In this document: piece after piece, positions 25,949 through 34,956 of the stretch | Layout: each line of letters starts with the position of its first letter | How positions within the stretch are numbered: the stretch's first letter is position 1 | Assembly (NCBI RefSeq): GCF_012927325.1 | Contig: NZ_JABBGI010000006.1 | Span: 1 to 64,000 of the forward strand | DNA length: 64,000 nucleotides | DNA from: Chryseobacterium antibioticum | GTDB taxonomy: Bacteria > Bacteroidota > Bacteroidia > Flavobacteriales > Weeksellaceae | Direction: 5' to 3' | Position numbers and translations under genes: made by a program | The notes under the pieces: generated by a model | The model's database searches: none | What the model was told of the DNA's origin: nothing | What the model saw: only the letters and a program-made list of their open reading frames with translations

Positions 25949-27184
25949 CTAATAATTCATTTTTCTCAGCTTGGGATTGGTGCTTGTCACTAGGAGTGCA
26001 ACCAAGACCGTCATAGTTCCCCCAAACACTACAGAGCGTACTACGCCTAGTAACTTTGCCATTAAACCACTTTCAAACTGTCCCATTTCATTGCTGGACA
26101 TAATAAATATAGAATTCACACTCAATACACGGCCTCTGATGTGATCCGGAGTTTTCAGCTGTACAATAGTTCCTCTGATGACAACAGAGATTCCATCAAG
26201 CATTCCGCTCATGACAAGAAATATAAACGAAAGCCAGTATAGCTTGGACAGGCCGAAACCAATGATGCAGAGCCCGAATCCGGCAACAACAACCAGTAGG
26301 ATTTTCCCTTGATTCTTTCTTAACGGAACCACTGCTAAAAGGGTGATGATACACATAGAACCTATATCGGATGCCGCATTCAGAAGTCCGAAACCTTCCG
26401 CTCCTGCATCTAAAATGTCAGTGGCAAATACCGGAATCATGGCTACGGCCCCTCCAAAAAGAACAGCAAACATATCAAGACATAATGCCCCTAAAATTTC
26501 TTTTGTCTTAAAGATATAGGAAATACCTTCACGCATACTCTCCACAACATTCACTTCTTCCTTTTTATATTCCGAATGCTGTTCCTTCAGCTGCCAGAAG
26601 AATAATGAAGCAATAAATATTAATGAAATAATGACAATCAATGTGTATTTTACCCCAAAATAACCGATAAGAAGTCCTCCGGCGGCATGTCCACATACAG
26701 AAGATATCAGAAATGTAGCCTGGTTCAGGGTTACGGCATTTGGGAGGTTTTCTTTCTTTACAATTTTAGGAATCATGGAGGGAGCAATAGGCCCGATAAA
26801 AGCCCTGGCTATTCCTGTGAAAAATATAACTCCGTATATAAAGTAGGTGATTTCGTGTCCGTTGAAGTGCATTTCTACATTGAAAAACGCAGGAATCAGC
26901 AGCAGGCTAATCAAAAAAACATAGGCATAATTACAAATCAGCAGAAGTCGCTTCTTTTCATTCATATCAATGACGTGTCCGGCATATAAAGCACAGCTTA
27001 CGGCAGGAATAACCTCTGAAAGTCCGATGAGGCCTATTGAAAAAGGATCTTTTGTTAATTGATATACCCACCATCCCAATAAAGTAGCAAGCATTCTGAA
27101 GGCTAAAACAATAAAAAACCTTCCCGTAAGAAGATTTCTGAATTCAACATTTTGCAATGTTTTTAACGGTGTAAAGGAAATCAT
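25949..27184 (-). CDS. MFS transporter, EntS/MefA-like
   Basis: This 411-residue major facilitator protein has 12 predicted membrane segments. It has GRFFIVLAFRMLATLLGWWVY in TM1, a loop QLKEQHSEYKKEEV between the halves and GMLDGISVVIRGTIVQLKTP after TM9. The pattern resembles the EntS/MefA exporters (siderophore or macrolide efflux), but the substrate is not known. The longest frame opens at a TTG (27190) that overlaps the TATTTTTG promoter element, so the ATG at 27184 is chosen. No neighbouring siderophore genes are seen. Confidence 0.85.
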   Translation of the reverse strand: MISFTPLKTLQNVEFRNLLTGRFFIVLAFRMLATLLGWWVYQLTKDPFSIGLIGLSEVIPAVSCALYAGHVIDMNEKKRLLLICNYAYVFLISLLLIPAFFNVEMHFNGHEITYFIYGVIFFTGIARAFIGPIAPSMIPKIVKKENLPNAVTLNQATFLISSVCGHAAGGLLIGYFGVKYTLIVIISLIFIASLFFWQLKEQHSEYKKEEVNVVESMREGISYIFKTKEILGALCLDMFAVLFGGAVAMIPVFATDILDAGAEGFGLLNAASDIGSMCIITLLAVVPLRKNQGKILLVVVAGFGLCIIGFGLSKLYWLSFIFLVMSGMLDGISVVIRGTIVQLKTPDHIRGRVLSVNSIFIMSSNEMGQFESGLMAKLLGVVRSVVFGGTMTVLVALLVTSTNPKLRKMNY

Positions 27185-27187
27185 GCA

Positions 27188-27195
27188 CAAAAATA
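27188..27195 (-). promoter_or_regulatory. TATTTTTG -7 element of the MFS gene
   Basis: Minus-strand TATTTTTG ends 3 bases before the ATG at 27184. It rules out the upstream TTG start and implies a near-leaderless message. Confidence 0.5.
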
Positions 27196-27276
27196 GCCCT
27201 AAATATTTATTTAAGGCTGTTTTGTATGTCGATTTTTAAATGATAAATCAAATAGGTTCTGAAAGATAAAATCTAT

Positions 27277-27639
27277 TTAGTCTGCTCTCAGAGAGCTGAT
27301 CACAATAGCCGCAACGCCCGCTGCCCCAATTACGGTAGCACCTGCTGTCACTCTTGCTTTGGATCTGTCTTTTACCGCAGCAACATTGGCTTTTGGAATG
27401 ATCACTTCTGTACTGTCCTTCTTACCGGCAGTTCCGATAAGTTGATCACCATCAATGTTACGGAACAGTATTTTCTGTTTTGGTGAACCATCTTTCATGG
27501 TAACAACATAAGTTTTTCCAGCTTGAAGATTAGAATAATTGTTTTTTGAAACATCATCGCTGTACTTTGTGGTAGCGCAGGATGAAATCACAAATAAAGA
27601 AGTTACTAAAGATGATTTTAAAAGTACAGATGCTCTCAT
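27277..27639 (-). CDS. Small putative lipoprotein
   Basis: This 120-residue protein has a lipoprotein signal ending at Cys21 (LFVISSC). The mature region holds a beta-like domain (KTYVVTMKDGSPKQKILFRN) resembling bacterial small-domain folds that bind membranes or RNA, though I do not recognise a named family, and a hydrophobic C-terminal helix (AGATVIGAAGVAAIVISSL). The function is unknown. It has its own TAAATTTG promoter element. Confidence 0.7.
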   Translation of the reverse strand: MRASVLLKSSLVTSLFVISSCATTKYSDDVSKNNYSNLQAGKTYVVTMKDGSPKQKILFRNIDGDQLIGTAGKKDSTEVIIPKANVAAVKDRSKARVTAGATVIGAAGVAAIVISSLRAD

Positions 27640-27657
27640 TATTATTTTTTATTTTTT

Positions 27658-27665
27658 CAAATTTA
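27658..27665 (-). promoter_or_regulatory. TAAATTTG -7 element of the lipoprotein gene
   Basis: Minus-strand TAAATTTG, 18 bases before the ATG at 27639. Confidence 0.5.
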
Positions 27666-27708
27666 TAATTTTTTTCGAATATATGTTTTTGGAATTGAAA
27701 AAATATCT

Positions 27709-29208
27709 TTAAAGTTTGTAAATTTCTAATAGATCTGCAATTTTTCTGTCATTCGCAAGTCTTGGCGTTTTATTTTGCCCTCCCAGTTTACCCTGCGATT
27801 TTGCATACTCATGGAACGCGTTCTTTTTCAGAGTCGTTATATGAAGGGGCTGAAGAATATTTCCTGTAATAAGATCTTCATAATAGGTATTTCTCTTCTG
27901 AAGCTGGTTGTCCAGTTCGTTTCTGAATAACTCGGGATTTTCAGGTTCTTTTTCAAACTCTACCAGCCATTCATGATAGGGAAGTCCTTCAGCAGGATTC
28001 ACTTGCGGGGCAAGATGGAATTCTATGATCTGTGCAGGATATTTTTCTAGCGTGGCTTTCATTGCTTCCTCGACTTCAAATGCAATGACGTGTTCTCCAA
28101 AAGCAGAAGTGAAATGTTTTGTCCTTCCGCTTACCAGAATTCTGTACGGATTTTTATCAATAAATCGTACAACATCCCCTATGGAATAAGCCCACAAACC
28201 TGAATTTGTAGTAAGGATCAATGCATAATCTTTATTGAGTTCTATATCTTTTAAAGTTAATCTTTGTGCTCCGGGCTTGCCATATTCTTCCAAAGGAATG
28301 AATTCGTAAAAAATGCCATGGTTGGTTAACAGGAGCAGTCCCTCTTTGGTATAGTCATCTTGAAAAGCGAAAAAACCTTCAGATGCCGGAAATGTCTGAA
28401 TAATATCTACTTTTCCACCAAGAAGATCTTCCATTTTATCCCGGTATGGTTCATAATTAACGCCTCCCGTTACAAGAAGCTGGAGATTGGGGAAAAGGTG
28501 TTTGATCTTTTTACCATGTTTTTCGGTAAGCTTCTCAAAATACATGATAAGCCATGGCGGAATGCCTGAAATCAGGGTCATATTTTCATGTTCCGTTTCT
28601 TCAATGATCTTATCTACTTTGGCCTCCCAGTCTTCCATGATATTCGTATTCCAGCTTGGAAGGCGGTTTTTCTGAAGATAGGTTGGGATGTGGTGGGCGA
28701 CAATACCGGAAAGTCTTCCCGTTTTTATGCCGAAAACTTCTTCCATCTCAGGGCTTCCCTGCAGAAAGATCATTTTTCCATTCACGAAGTCTGCATTGTT
28801 TTTCTGAGCAATATAATGGAATAGTGCGCTCTGTGCACCCGCAATCTGAAACGGCATTCCTTCCTTGGAAATAGGAATGTATTTCGATCCTGAAGTTGTT
28901 CCCGAAGTTTTTGCGAAATATTCCGGAGTATCCGTCCACAGAATATTGGCCTGTCCTTTTTTTACCCTTTCGATGTAGGGCTTTAAATCTTCATAGTCGG
29001 CAACAGGAACTTTTTCCTGGAATTCCTTAATAGAATGAATGTTCTCAAAATCATGTTCCCTTCCGAACAGCGTTTTCTGAGCCGTCTTTATAAGAGATAG
29101 CAAAAGAGCTTCCTGATTTTTCTCTGAATTTTTTTTGAATTCCCCGGTTTTCTGAACATGTTTTTTTGCCCAGATCAGTGCCGCATTTTTCTTGAAGAAA
29201 TTTAACAT
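27709..29208 (-). CDS. GH3-like acyl-adenylate-forming protein
   Basis: This 499-residue protein belongs to the GH3 family, named after plant enzymes that conjugate amino acids to auxin or jasmonate via an acyl-adenylate. The ATP-binding signature FAKTSGTTSGSKYIPIS (residues 98-114) is intact, and SASEGFFAFQ-like and GDVVRF segments (middle region) match the adenylation core. A C-terminal domain from about 380 is present. Bacteroidota commonly carry one such gene of unknown substrate, so plant-hormone conjugation should not be assumed. It has a TAAATTTG element 4 bases before the start. Confidence 0.88.
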   Translation of the reverse strand: MLNFFKKNAALIWAKKHVQKTGEFKKNSEKNQEALLLSLIKTAQKTLFGREHDFENIHSIKEFQEKVPVADYEDLKPYIERVKKGQANILWTDTPEYFAKTSGTTSGSKYIPISKEGMPFQIAGAQSALFHYIAQKNNADFVNGKMIFLQGSPEMEEVFGIKTGRLSGIVAHHIPTYLQKNRLPSWNTNIMEDWEAKVDKIIEETEHENMTLISGIPPWLIMYFEKLTEKHGKKIKHLFPNLQLLVTGGVNYEPYRDKMEDLLGGKVDIIQTFPASEGFFAFQDDYTKEGLLLLTNHGIFYEFIPLEEYGKPGAQRLTLKDIELNKDYALILTTNSGLWAYSIGDVVRFIDKNPYRILVSGRTKHFTSAFGEHVIAFEVEEAMKATLEKYPAQIIEFHLAPQVNPAEGLPYHEWLVEFEKEPENPELFRNELDNQLQKRNTYYEDLITGNILQPLHITTLKKNAFHEYAKSQGKLGGQNKTPRLANDRKIADLLEIYKL

Positions 29209-29212
29209 GCCT

Positions 29213-29220
29213 CAAATTTA
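29213..29220 (-). promoter_or_regulatory. TAAATTTG -7 element of the GH3-like gene
   Basis: Minus-strand TAAATTTG followed by AGGC and the ATG at 29208; near-leaderless arrangement. Confidence 0.5.
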
Positions 29221-29270
29221 TAAATAAGTAGAGAATATGGAATCATTTTCATTCAGATATGCCACAAAAA

Positions 29271-29295
29271 AACCGGCGAATGAGATTCACCGGTT
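29271..29295 (-). terminator. Terminator of the small repeat protein gene
   Basis: AACCGG-C-GAAT / ATTC-A-CCGGTT stem with a T-run on the minus-strand 3' side, 43 bases past the stop at 29338. Confidence 0.85.
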
Positions 29296-29337
29296 CTTCG
29301 AAATTTGATTATGAAAATAACAACTATATGTTAAAGT

Positions 29338-29583
29338 TTACTTGTTGGCTTTGTACCTCTTGTCCGGAGTGCCGTCTTTTTTAAGGTTTTTGTTTTCTTT
29401 ATACCTTTTATCAGGCGTTCCGTCCTTTTTCATCTTGGCTGCCGGTTGGGCAGTTTTAGCGGCCGGAGCTTTTGCCGTTTTTGTTGTTGCGTGAGGGGCT
29501 GAAGTCGTTGCCGGTGCAGTCTGTTGTGCGGTTGCAAAGCCTAGTCCTAAAGCTAGAGACATCGCTGTTAATAATTTTTTCAT
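29338..29583 (-). CDS. Small secreted Ala/Lys-rich protein with KKDGTPDKRYK repeats
   Basis: This 81-residue protein has a signal peptide (1-19), a low-complexity Ala/Thr/Lys linker (20-50) and two exact copies of KKDGTPDKRYK (52-62 and 68-78), separated by ENKNL. The mature protein is strongly basic. Proteins with this motif are common in Chryseobacterium-like genomes, but no function is known to me. The exact repeats suggest a ligand- or polyanion-binding unit, which is speculation. It has its own terminator. Confidence 0.75.
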   Translation of the reverse strand: MKKLLTAMSLALGLGFATAQQTAPATTSAPHATTKTAKAPAAKTAQPAAKMKKDGTPDKRYKENKNLKKDGTPDKRYKANK

Positions 29584-29713
29584 GAGCGTGTATTGTTTAT
29601 TTTTTCTTGAGTAAAGATATACAAAAAGCGGGCTGAAAAACTGAGATTTACAACCTTAACTAAAGTTTATTACTGCTTAAAAAAAACTTAAACTGGAGGG
29701 TTGAAAATAAAAA

Positions 29714-29742
29714 AAGCCTGCTTTCATGACGAAAACAGGCTT
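29714..29742 (-). terminator. Terminator of the lipoprotein gene ending at 29766
   Basis: AAGCCTG / CAGGCTT stem with an inner CTTTC/GAAAA extension; T-run on the minus-strand 3' side. Confidence 0.82.
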
Positions 29743-29765
29743 GATATAAATAGGAATAGTTGATT

Positions 29766-30158
29766 CTAACGTGTACAGTTGGCGGTCCAGGTTTTACCAT
29801 CCTTCATGTATAAGATTTTCAATTCATTATTGTCAATTCTTATATAAGAGGTAGCACTGGAACCCACCATTACTAGTGTGTGATCTCCCGACTGCTGAAA
29901 TTCAACTCCATTAAGATCAGGAATACCGTTCGAGAATGCGAAATTGTATTTCGTACCGCTGGCAATCTTTGTTACAAATACACTTCCGTTATCTGTACTG
30001 TTGTTCGTAGATCCATCATTATAAGAGATCTTCCCTTTGTAGGTTCCTGCGAAGAAATCATTGTTTACCGGATCATCATCATTACTACATGATGCAAAAG
30101 ATAATGTGGCAACAACTACCAGCATCAATACGCCTAAGATTCTAATTACTTTTTTCAT
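29766..30158 (-). CDS. Small putative lipoprotein, lipocalin-like
   Basis: This 130-residue protein has a lipoprotein signal ending at Cys24 (LSFASCSNDDD) with an acidic stretch after the cysteine. The mature domain (FFAGTYKGKISYNDGS to KILYMKDGKTWTANC) is beta-rich and resembles small lipocalin-like Bacteroidota lipoproteins; a second Cys lies near the C-terminus. The function is unknown. It is divergent from mfd. Confidence 0.7.
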   Translation of the reverse strand: MKKVIRILGVLMLVVVATLSFASCSNDDDPVNNDFFAGTYKGKISYNDGSTNNSTDNGSVFVTKIASGTKYNFAFSNGIPDLNGVEFQQSGDHTLVMVGSSATSYIRIDNNELKILYMKDGKTWTANCTR

Positions 30159-30341
30159 AACATTATTTATTTAAATTTCGATAAGATGAAATTTCCAAAC
30201 ACTATGCCATGCAATAAAATAGGCTTTTTTTTAACTTTTAATTAGATAAAATTGTAAAAAATTAAGATTTGGGTATGTATTATGAGATTTTAGTTAATTT
30301 TTAGAAGATACTTCATTTTCATCCAAAGAAAAAAATATCCT

Positions 30342-30349
30342 TACCTTTG
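30342..30349 (+). promoter_or_regulatory. TACCTTTG -7 element of mfd
   Basis: TACCTTTG on the plus strand overlaps a TTG (30347) that opens the longest mfd frame. This supports translation from the later ATG at 30413. Confidence 0.5.
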
Positions 30350-30412
30350 TCTTGCATAAACGGTTTCGGATCACTCCCGAAATCGCTTTTGTCGTTTATG
30401 CCATTACTATTT

Positions 30413-33400
30413 ATGCAGCTAAAACCCATTCACGAAAAGTTTCTTCCCGACCTTCTTCAGAAAGAATTTGGAAAAGAAATCTTTACCCAGTTAGAAAACA
30501 GCCAGCATATTTCCGTAAAGGGAAGTGCCGGTTCTTCGGTCTCTATTTTTGTTGCCGAACTTTTTTTGACCCGGAAAAAAACCGTCCTTTATCTGGTAGA
30601 TGATAAAGAAGATGCTTTATATGCCAATACGGAAATGGAAGATCTTATTGGAAAAGATAAAGTTCTGTATTTTCCGGCAACACACCTTGAGCCTTATCAG
30701 GTAGAGAAAACACAGAATGCCAATCTTGTTCTGAGAACGGAGGTTTTAAATAAGATTAATTCCGGAAGATCTCCAAAAGTTATTGTAGCCTATGCGGGAG
30801 CTTTGTCTGAAAAAGTTTTAAAAAAGGAAGACTTTAAAGCGATCTCTCATCATATAAAAGTTGGGGATCAGCTGGATTTTGATTTTGTGGATGAGCTATT
30901 GACCCATTATAACTTTCAGCAGACGGATTTTGTTTCTGAACCGGGAGAATTTTCTGTCAGAGGAGGAATTGTGGATGTATTTTCCTATTCCTACGAAAAA
31001 CCTTACCGGATTACATTCTTCGGCAATGAAGTGGAAAGCATCAAGACTTTTGACATTGAAACCCAGCTTTCAATAGATAAAGTAAAAGATTTCCAACTGG
31101 TTTCCAATATGAATTTTTCAGTAACTGCAACCAAGGTTTCGCTATTGCAATTACTAGCTGCCGAAAGTTTTATTATTTCAAGGAATGGTTCTGTAGGAAT
31201 GCAGAGAATCAAAACTTTTTATGAAAAATCACTGGAAAAATATGAGACTTTAAGTAAAGATATTGCACACAGGAAGCCACAGGAACTTTTTATTTCTGAC
31301 CAGGAGTTTCTATTTGATTTTAAAAAATTTAAAACCATTGATTTTGCAGGTACTCCTATTGACGGACTCAAGGAGGTCACTGAAGTAAAAGTAGAGCAGA
31401 TTCCCCAACCTTCTTTTCATAAGAATTTTGAATTGTTGATTGAGGACCTGGAAGAAAAACAGAATGAAGGTTTTGATACCTGGATCTCTTTTTCAACCGA
31501 AAAGCAGAGAGAAAGATTAGAGTCTATATTTGAAGAACTGGAACATGAACTTCCTTTTAAAAGCTTCAAATCGGAACTGCATGAAGGTTTTGTGGATAAC
31601 GGGCATAAGCTTTTAGTATATACAGATCACCAGATTTTCGACCGATACCAGAGATACAAGGCGAAAAATACTTTTGCAAAATCTGAGCAGCTTACCCTGA
31701 AAGATCTGATGTCCCTTAAAATCGGAGATTATATTGCCCATATCGATCATGGAATCGGGAAATTCATGGGACTGGTGAAAGTGAATAATGACGGGAAGAT
31801 TCAGGAATGTTTTAAACTTACCTATAAAAACGGAGACTTATTATATGTAAGTATCCACTCCCTTCATAAAATTTCGAAATTCAACGGACCGGACGGCAAA
31901 GAAGTTGTGCTTAGCAAATTAGGTTCCCCGGCGTGGAAATCATTGAAACAGAAAACAAAAGCAAAAGTAAAACAGATTGCTTTTGACCTTATAAGGCTGT
32001 ATGCCGAAAGAAAGACAGCAAGAGGGTTTTCTTTTACTCCGGATTCTTATCTGCAGAATGAACTGGAAGCCAGTTTTATTTATGAAGATACTCCGGATCA
32101 GGAAAAAGCAACCATCGATGTAAAGAGAGATATGGAAGCAGATACTGTGATGGACAGGCTGGTCTGCGGAGATGTAGGTTTCGGTAAAACCGAAGTGGCC
32201 ATCCGTGCAGCATTTAAGGCTGCTACAGATGGAAAGCAAGTTGCAGTGCTGGTTCCTACAACAATTCTGGCTTTCCAGCATTTCAGAAGTTTCAGAGAAA
32301 GGCTGAAAGATTTTCCGGTGAATGTTTCTTACGTCAATAGATTCAGAACGGCTAAGCAGAAGGCAGAGGCTTTAGATGGTCTTAAAAGTGGAAAAGTAGA
32401 TATTATTATTGGGACACACCAGCTGGTGAGCAGTTCTGTTAAGTTTAAAGATTTAGGACTGCTGATCATCGATGAAGAACATAAATTCGGAGTTTCAGTA
32501 AAGGATAAACTGAAAACACTGAAAAGTAATGTAGATACACTTACATTAACTGCTACCCCAATCCCGAGGACACTACAGTTCTCGCTGATGGCGGCAAGAG
32601 ACCTGTCGGTGATCAAGACGCCACCACCGAACAGACAGCCTGTTGATACGCAGTTGATAGGATTCAGTGAAGAAATTCTCAGGGATGCTGTTTCTTATGA
32701 ACTTCAGCGGGACGGGCAGGTTTATTTTATCAATAACAGGGTGGAGAATCTTAAAGATATTGCGGGGCTTATCCAGAGACTGGTTCCCGATGCAAGAGTG
32801 ATTACAGGACATGGCCAGATGGAAGGTAAGCAGCTCGAAAAGAATGTGCTTGATTTTATGGAAGGAAAGTACGATGTACTTGTTGCGACCACTATCGTTG
32901 AAAGTGGGGTAGATGTTCCTAATGCGAATACCATCTTTATTAATGATGCTCATAGGTTCGGGATGGCAGATCTCCATCAGATGAGAGGAAGAGTCGGGCG
33001 AAGCAACAGAAAAGCATTCTGTTTCCTGATTATACCTCCTTATGATATGATGACTTCCGATGCCAGAAAACGATTGGAAGCTATTGAGCAGTTTTCGGAT
33101 CTTGGAAGTGGTTTTCAGATTGCTATGAAAGATCTGGAGATCCGTGGTGCCGGAGATCTTCTGGGGGCGGAACAGAGTGGATTCATTAATGAAATGGGCT
33201 TTGAAACGTATCAGAAACTAATGCAGGAAGCTTTAGAGGAATTGAAAGATGATGCAGAGTTTGAGAACTTATTTGATAATGAAGAGGACAGACAGAAGCT
33301 TTTCAAGTCGGTAAAAGATGTCAATATTGATACTGATCTGGAGCTGATGCTGCCTGATTTTTATATCTCCAATACGGAAGAAAGACTGCTTCTGTATCAG

Positions 33401-33781
33401 AAAATTGCTGAGATCAACAATGAAAAAGACCTTTATCAGTTTGAACTGGAGCTGATTGACCGTTTTGGTGATCTCCCAAAAGAAGCTGTTAATTTATTAA
33501 AGAGCGTTGCCCTGAAATGGCTTGCTGCAGACATAGGATTTGAGAAGATTGTCATGAAGAATGGCGTGTTTTTAGGCTATTTCCCTGCTAATCCTCAGGA
33601 TAAATTTTATCAGACCGACAGATTCAAACATATCATCAGTTATTTAACACAAAATCCTGCGGAAGCCCAGCTTAAAGAGAAGGTGGGTAAAGAAGGAAAC
33701 CTTCTGATGATGAGAAAAGAAAAAGTGAAAAATGTAGATGAGGTAAATATGCTGTTGAAGACCATTATTGGACATCATTAA
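30413..33781 (+). CDS. mfd: Transcription-repair coupling factor Mfd
   Basis: This protein of about 1122 residues removes RNA polymerase stalled at DNA lesions and recruits UvrAB. It has the N-terminal UvrB-like region (GSAGSSVSIFVAELF), a RNA-polymerase-interaction segment (SLKIGDYIAHIDHGIGKF), a helicase core with Walker A CGDVGFGKTEVAIRAAF near residue 585, the DEEH box (IIDEEHKFGV, near 688), TATPIPRTLQ, the GRVGRSNR motif VI region and the C-terminal TRCF domain. The start is chosen at the ATG giving MQLKPIHEKFLPDLLQKEF, downstream of the TACCTTTG element; the TTG at 30347 is rejected. Length is normal. Confidence 0.95.
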   Translation: MQLKPIHEKFLPDLLQKEFGKEIFTQLENSQHISVKGSAGSSVSIFVAELFLTRKKTVLYLVDDKEDALYANTEMEDLIGKDKVLYFPATHLEPYQVEKTQNANLVLRTEVLNKINSGRSPKVIVAYAGALSEKVLKKEDFKAISHHIKVGDQLDFDFVDELLTHYNFQQTDFVSEPGEFSVRGGIVDVFSYSYEKPYRITFFGNEVESIKTFDIETQLSIDKVKDFQLVSNMNFSVTATKVSLLQLLAAESFIISRNGSVGMQRIKTFYEKSLEKYETLSKDIAHRKPQELFISDQEFLFDFKKFKTIDFAGTPIDGLKEVTEVKVEQIPQPSFHKNFELLIEDLEEKQNEGFDTWISFSTEKQRERLESIFEELEHELPFKSFKSELHEGFVDNGHKLLVYTDHQIFDRYQRYKAKNTFAKSEQLTLKDLMSLKIGDYIAHIDHGIGKFMGLVKVNNDGKIQECFKLTYKNGDLLYVSIHSLHKISKFNGPDGKEVVLSKLGSPAWKSLKQKTKAKVKQIAFDLIRLYAERKTARGFSFTPDSYLQNELEASFIYEDTPDQEKATIDVKRDMEADTVMDRLVCGDVGFGKTEVAIRAAFKAATDGKQVAVLVPTTILAFQHFRSFRERLKDFPVNVSYVNRFRTAKQKAEALDGLKSGKVDIIIGTHQLVSSSVKFKDLGLLIIDEEHKFGVSVKDKLKTLKSNVDTLTLTATPIPRTLQFSLMAARDLSVIKTPPPNRQPVDTQLIGFSEEILRDAVSYELQRDGQVYFINNRVENLKDIAGLIQRLVPDARVITGHGQMEGKQLEKNVLDFMEGKYDVLVATTIVESGVDVPNANTIFINDAHRFGMADLHQMRGRVGRSNRKAFCFLIIPPYDMMTSDARKRLEAIEQFSDLGSGFQIAMKDLEIRGAGDLLGAEQSGFINEMGFETYQKLMQEALEELKDDAEFENLFDNEEDRQKLFKSVKDVNIDTDLELMLPDFYISNTEERLLLYQKIAEINNEKDLYQFELELIDRFGDLPKEAVNLLKSVALKWLAADIGFEKIVMKNGVFLGYFPANPQDKFYQTDRFKHIISYLTQNPAEAQLKEKVGKEGNLLMMRKEKVKNVDEVNMLLKTIIGHH

Positions 33782-33815
33782 AATAGATAGCTTTGTTTTT
33801 TAATCAAAACAATGG

Positions 33816-33849
33816 AAAAGACCCGGAAAGTTTACTTTTTGGGTCTTTT
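33816..33849 (+). terminator. Terminator of mfd
   Basis: AAAAGACCC / GGGTCTTTT stem followed by a T-run. Confidence 0.87.
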
Positions 33850-34115
33850 TTTTCATGATTATTATCAGTATTGTGGACCAATAGAATACTGGGAATTAAG
33901 CTTAAAAGGGCTTGGAAATCACTATTTAATGAGAAAAGAAAATGCTGTATCTATTGCTGTGATTGGTTTTGAAGGGTGTTCTTCTTTGGAGATGCATAAA
34001 AAAGGAAAGCTTTGTAGTAATAATTCTACTTTTTCATACAATTAATTCTATAACGTAATTGCTTTATTTCTACATGATTAACGGGTTGTAAAGGATTTTT
34101 TGTGATTTAAATTCA

Positions 34116-34123
34116 TATCTTTG
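34116..34123 (+). promoter_or_regulatory. TATCTTTG -7 element of the three-gene secreted cluster
   Basis: TATCTTTG, 11 bases before the ATG at 34135. Confidence 0.55.
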
Positions 34124-34134
34124 CAGCCCATATT

Positions 34135-34956
34135 ATGAAAAGAATTATTTACTGTTGCGCAGCGGGCTTTTTTTCGCTTTCTGTCAACGCGCAAGTGGGA
34201 ATTGGGACTACTTCTCCCAAATCTAATCTCGATGTCAGCGGGAAAACCACATTAAGAAAAGAACTTAGAGTAGGCGGCACATCTGCCCAGATTGGAAGTG
34301 CCGGATTGAACGGCCAGGTTTTGGTTTCACAGGGAGAAGGTTTGCCTCCTGTCTGGAAATCATTGAATGTTTCCTTTATGGAGGAAGGGCAATACAAACT
34401 GATCAATTCATATCTGTCGTCAGATCAGGCAGGTATTACGGATCTTTCTAATGGTGTGGCTGCAGATAATGTTTATAAGAACAATGTTGGAGATGATATC
34501 ACCGATACTTCGAAAGGGAAATGGTCGAAAATAACCGGACTTGAAAATAATTTTATCATCAAAAACGGAAAAAACCGGCTTACTTACCAGTTTCAGACAG
34601 GTATAGAAATGAAGGCTCCGGATGCAGCTGTTTCCCAGTCTATTACCTTTACCTGCGGCGTTTTCCGAAACGGAAAATTGGTAGCGGTACGTCCGGATAA
34701 GGTGGTTTCAAACAATAATACCGAGAAGTCTGGTATTCAGGATTATATTTTCACGCTTAATTATACAGAGCAAAATGTTCCTATTGGTGGACATAAGCTT
34801 GAGGTGGCGTGCCGAAAAATCAATACATCAAATGTAACCTCGCAGTTTGCAGTAGGGCGTAATGTCTCGGACACCAATACGATTTCCAATGCATTTACAC
34901 TGGAATCTATCATGAAGATCGATGTTATTGAATATGTAACTTATAAAAGCAATTAA
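34135..34956 (+). CDS. Secreted protein with VGIGTTSPKSNLDVSG motif, tandem copy 1
   Basis: This 273-residue protein has a signal peptide (1-19, cleavage near VNAQ). The mature N-terminus, QVGIGTTSPKSNLDVSGKTT, is a pattern frequent in Bacteroidota surface or phage-tail-like proteins. The motif GQVLVSQGEGLPPVWKSL follows at about 62-79, then a beta-rich C-terminal domain of about 190 residues. There is no T9SS sorting domain. It leads a tight three-gene array (gaps of 0 and 3 bases) transcribed from the element at 34116. The function is unknown; an extracellular assembly or coat role is only a guess. Confidence 0.75.
   Translation: MKRIIYCCAAGFFSLSVNAQVGIGTTSPKSNLDVSGKTTLRKELRVGGTSAQIGSAGLNGQVLVSQGEGLPPVWKSLNVSFMEEGQYKLINSYLSSDQAGITDLSNGVAADNVYKNNVGDDITDTSKGKWSKITGLENNFIIKNGKNRLTYQFQTGIEMKAPDAAVSQSITFTCGVFRNGKLVAVRPDKVVSNNNTEKSGIQDYIFTLNYTEQNVPIGGHKLEVACRKINTSNVTSQFAVGRNVSDTNTISNAFTLESIMKIDVIEYVTYKSN

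Larger units (their letters stand above)
33782..34134. other. Intergenic region after mfd
   Basis: It holds the mfd terminator (33816-33849) and the promoter element at 34116-34123. A 77-residue frame at 33812-34045 starts inside the terminator stem and is judged spurious. Nothing else is visible. Confidence 0.6.

Noticed and set aside
30347..30412. TTG start and 22 extra residues before mfd
   Set aside because: The TTG lies within the TACCTTTG promoter element; the ATG at 30413 gives a normal Mfd N-terminus.
31940..32977. Several long frames antisense to mfd
   Set aside because: They mirror conserved helicase motifs on the plus strand; no independent support.
33812..34045. 77-residue frame after mfd
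   Set aside because: It starts inside the terminator stem and has no recognisable protein pattern.
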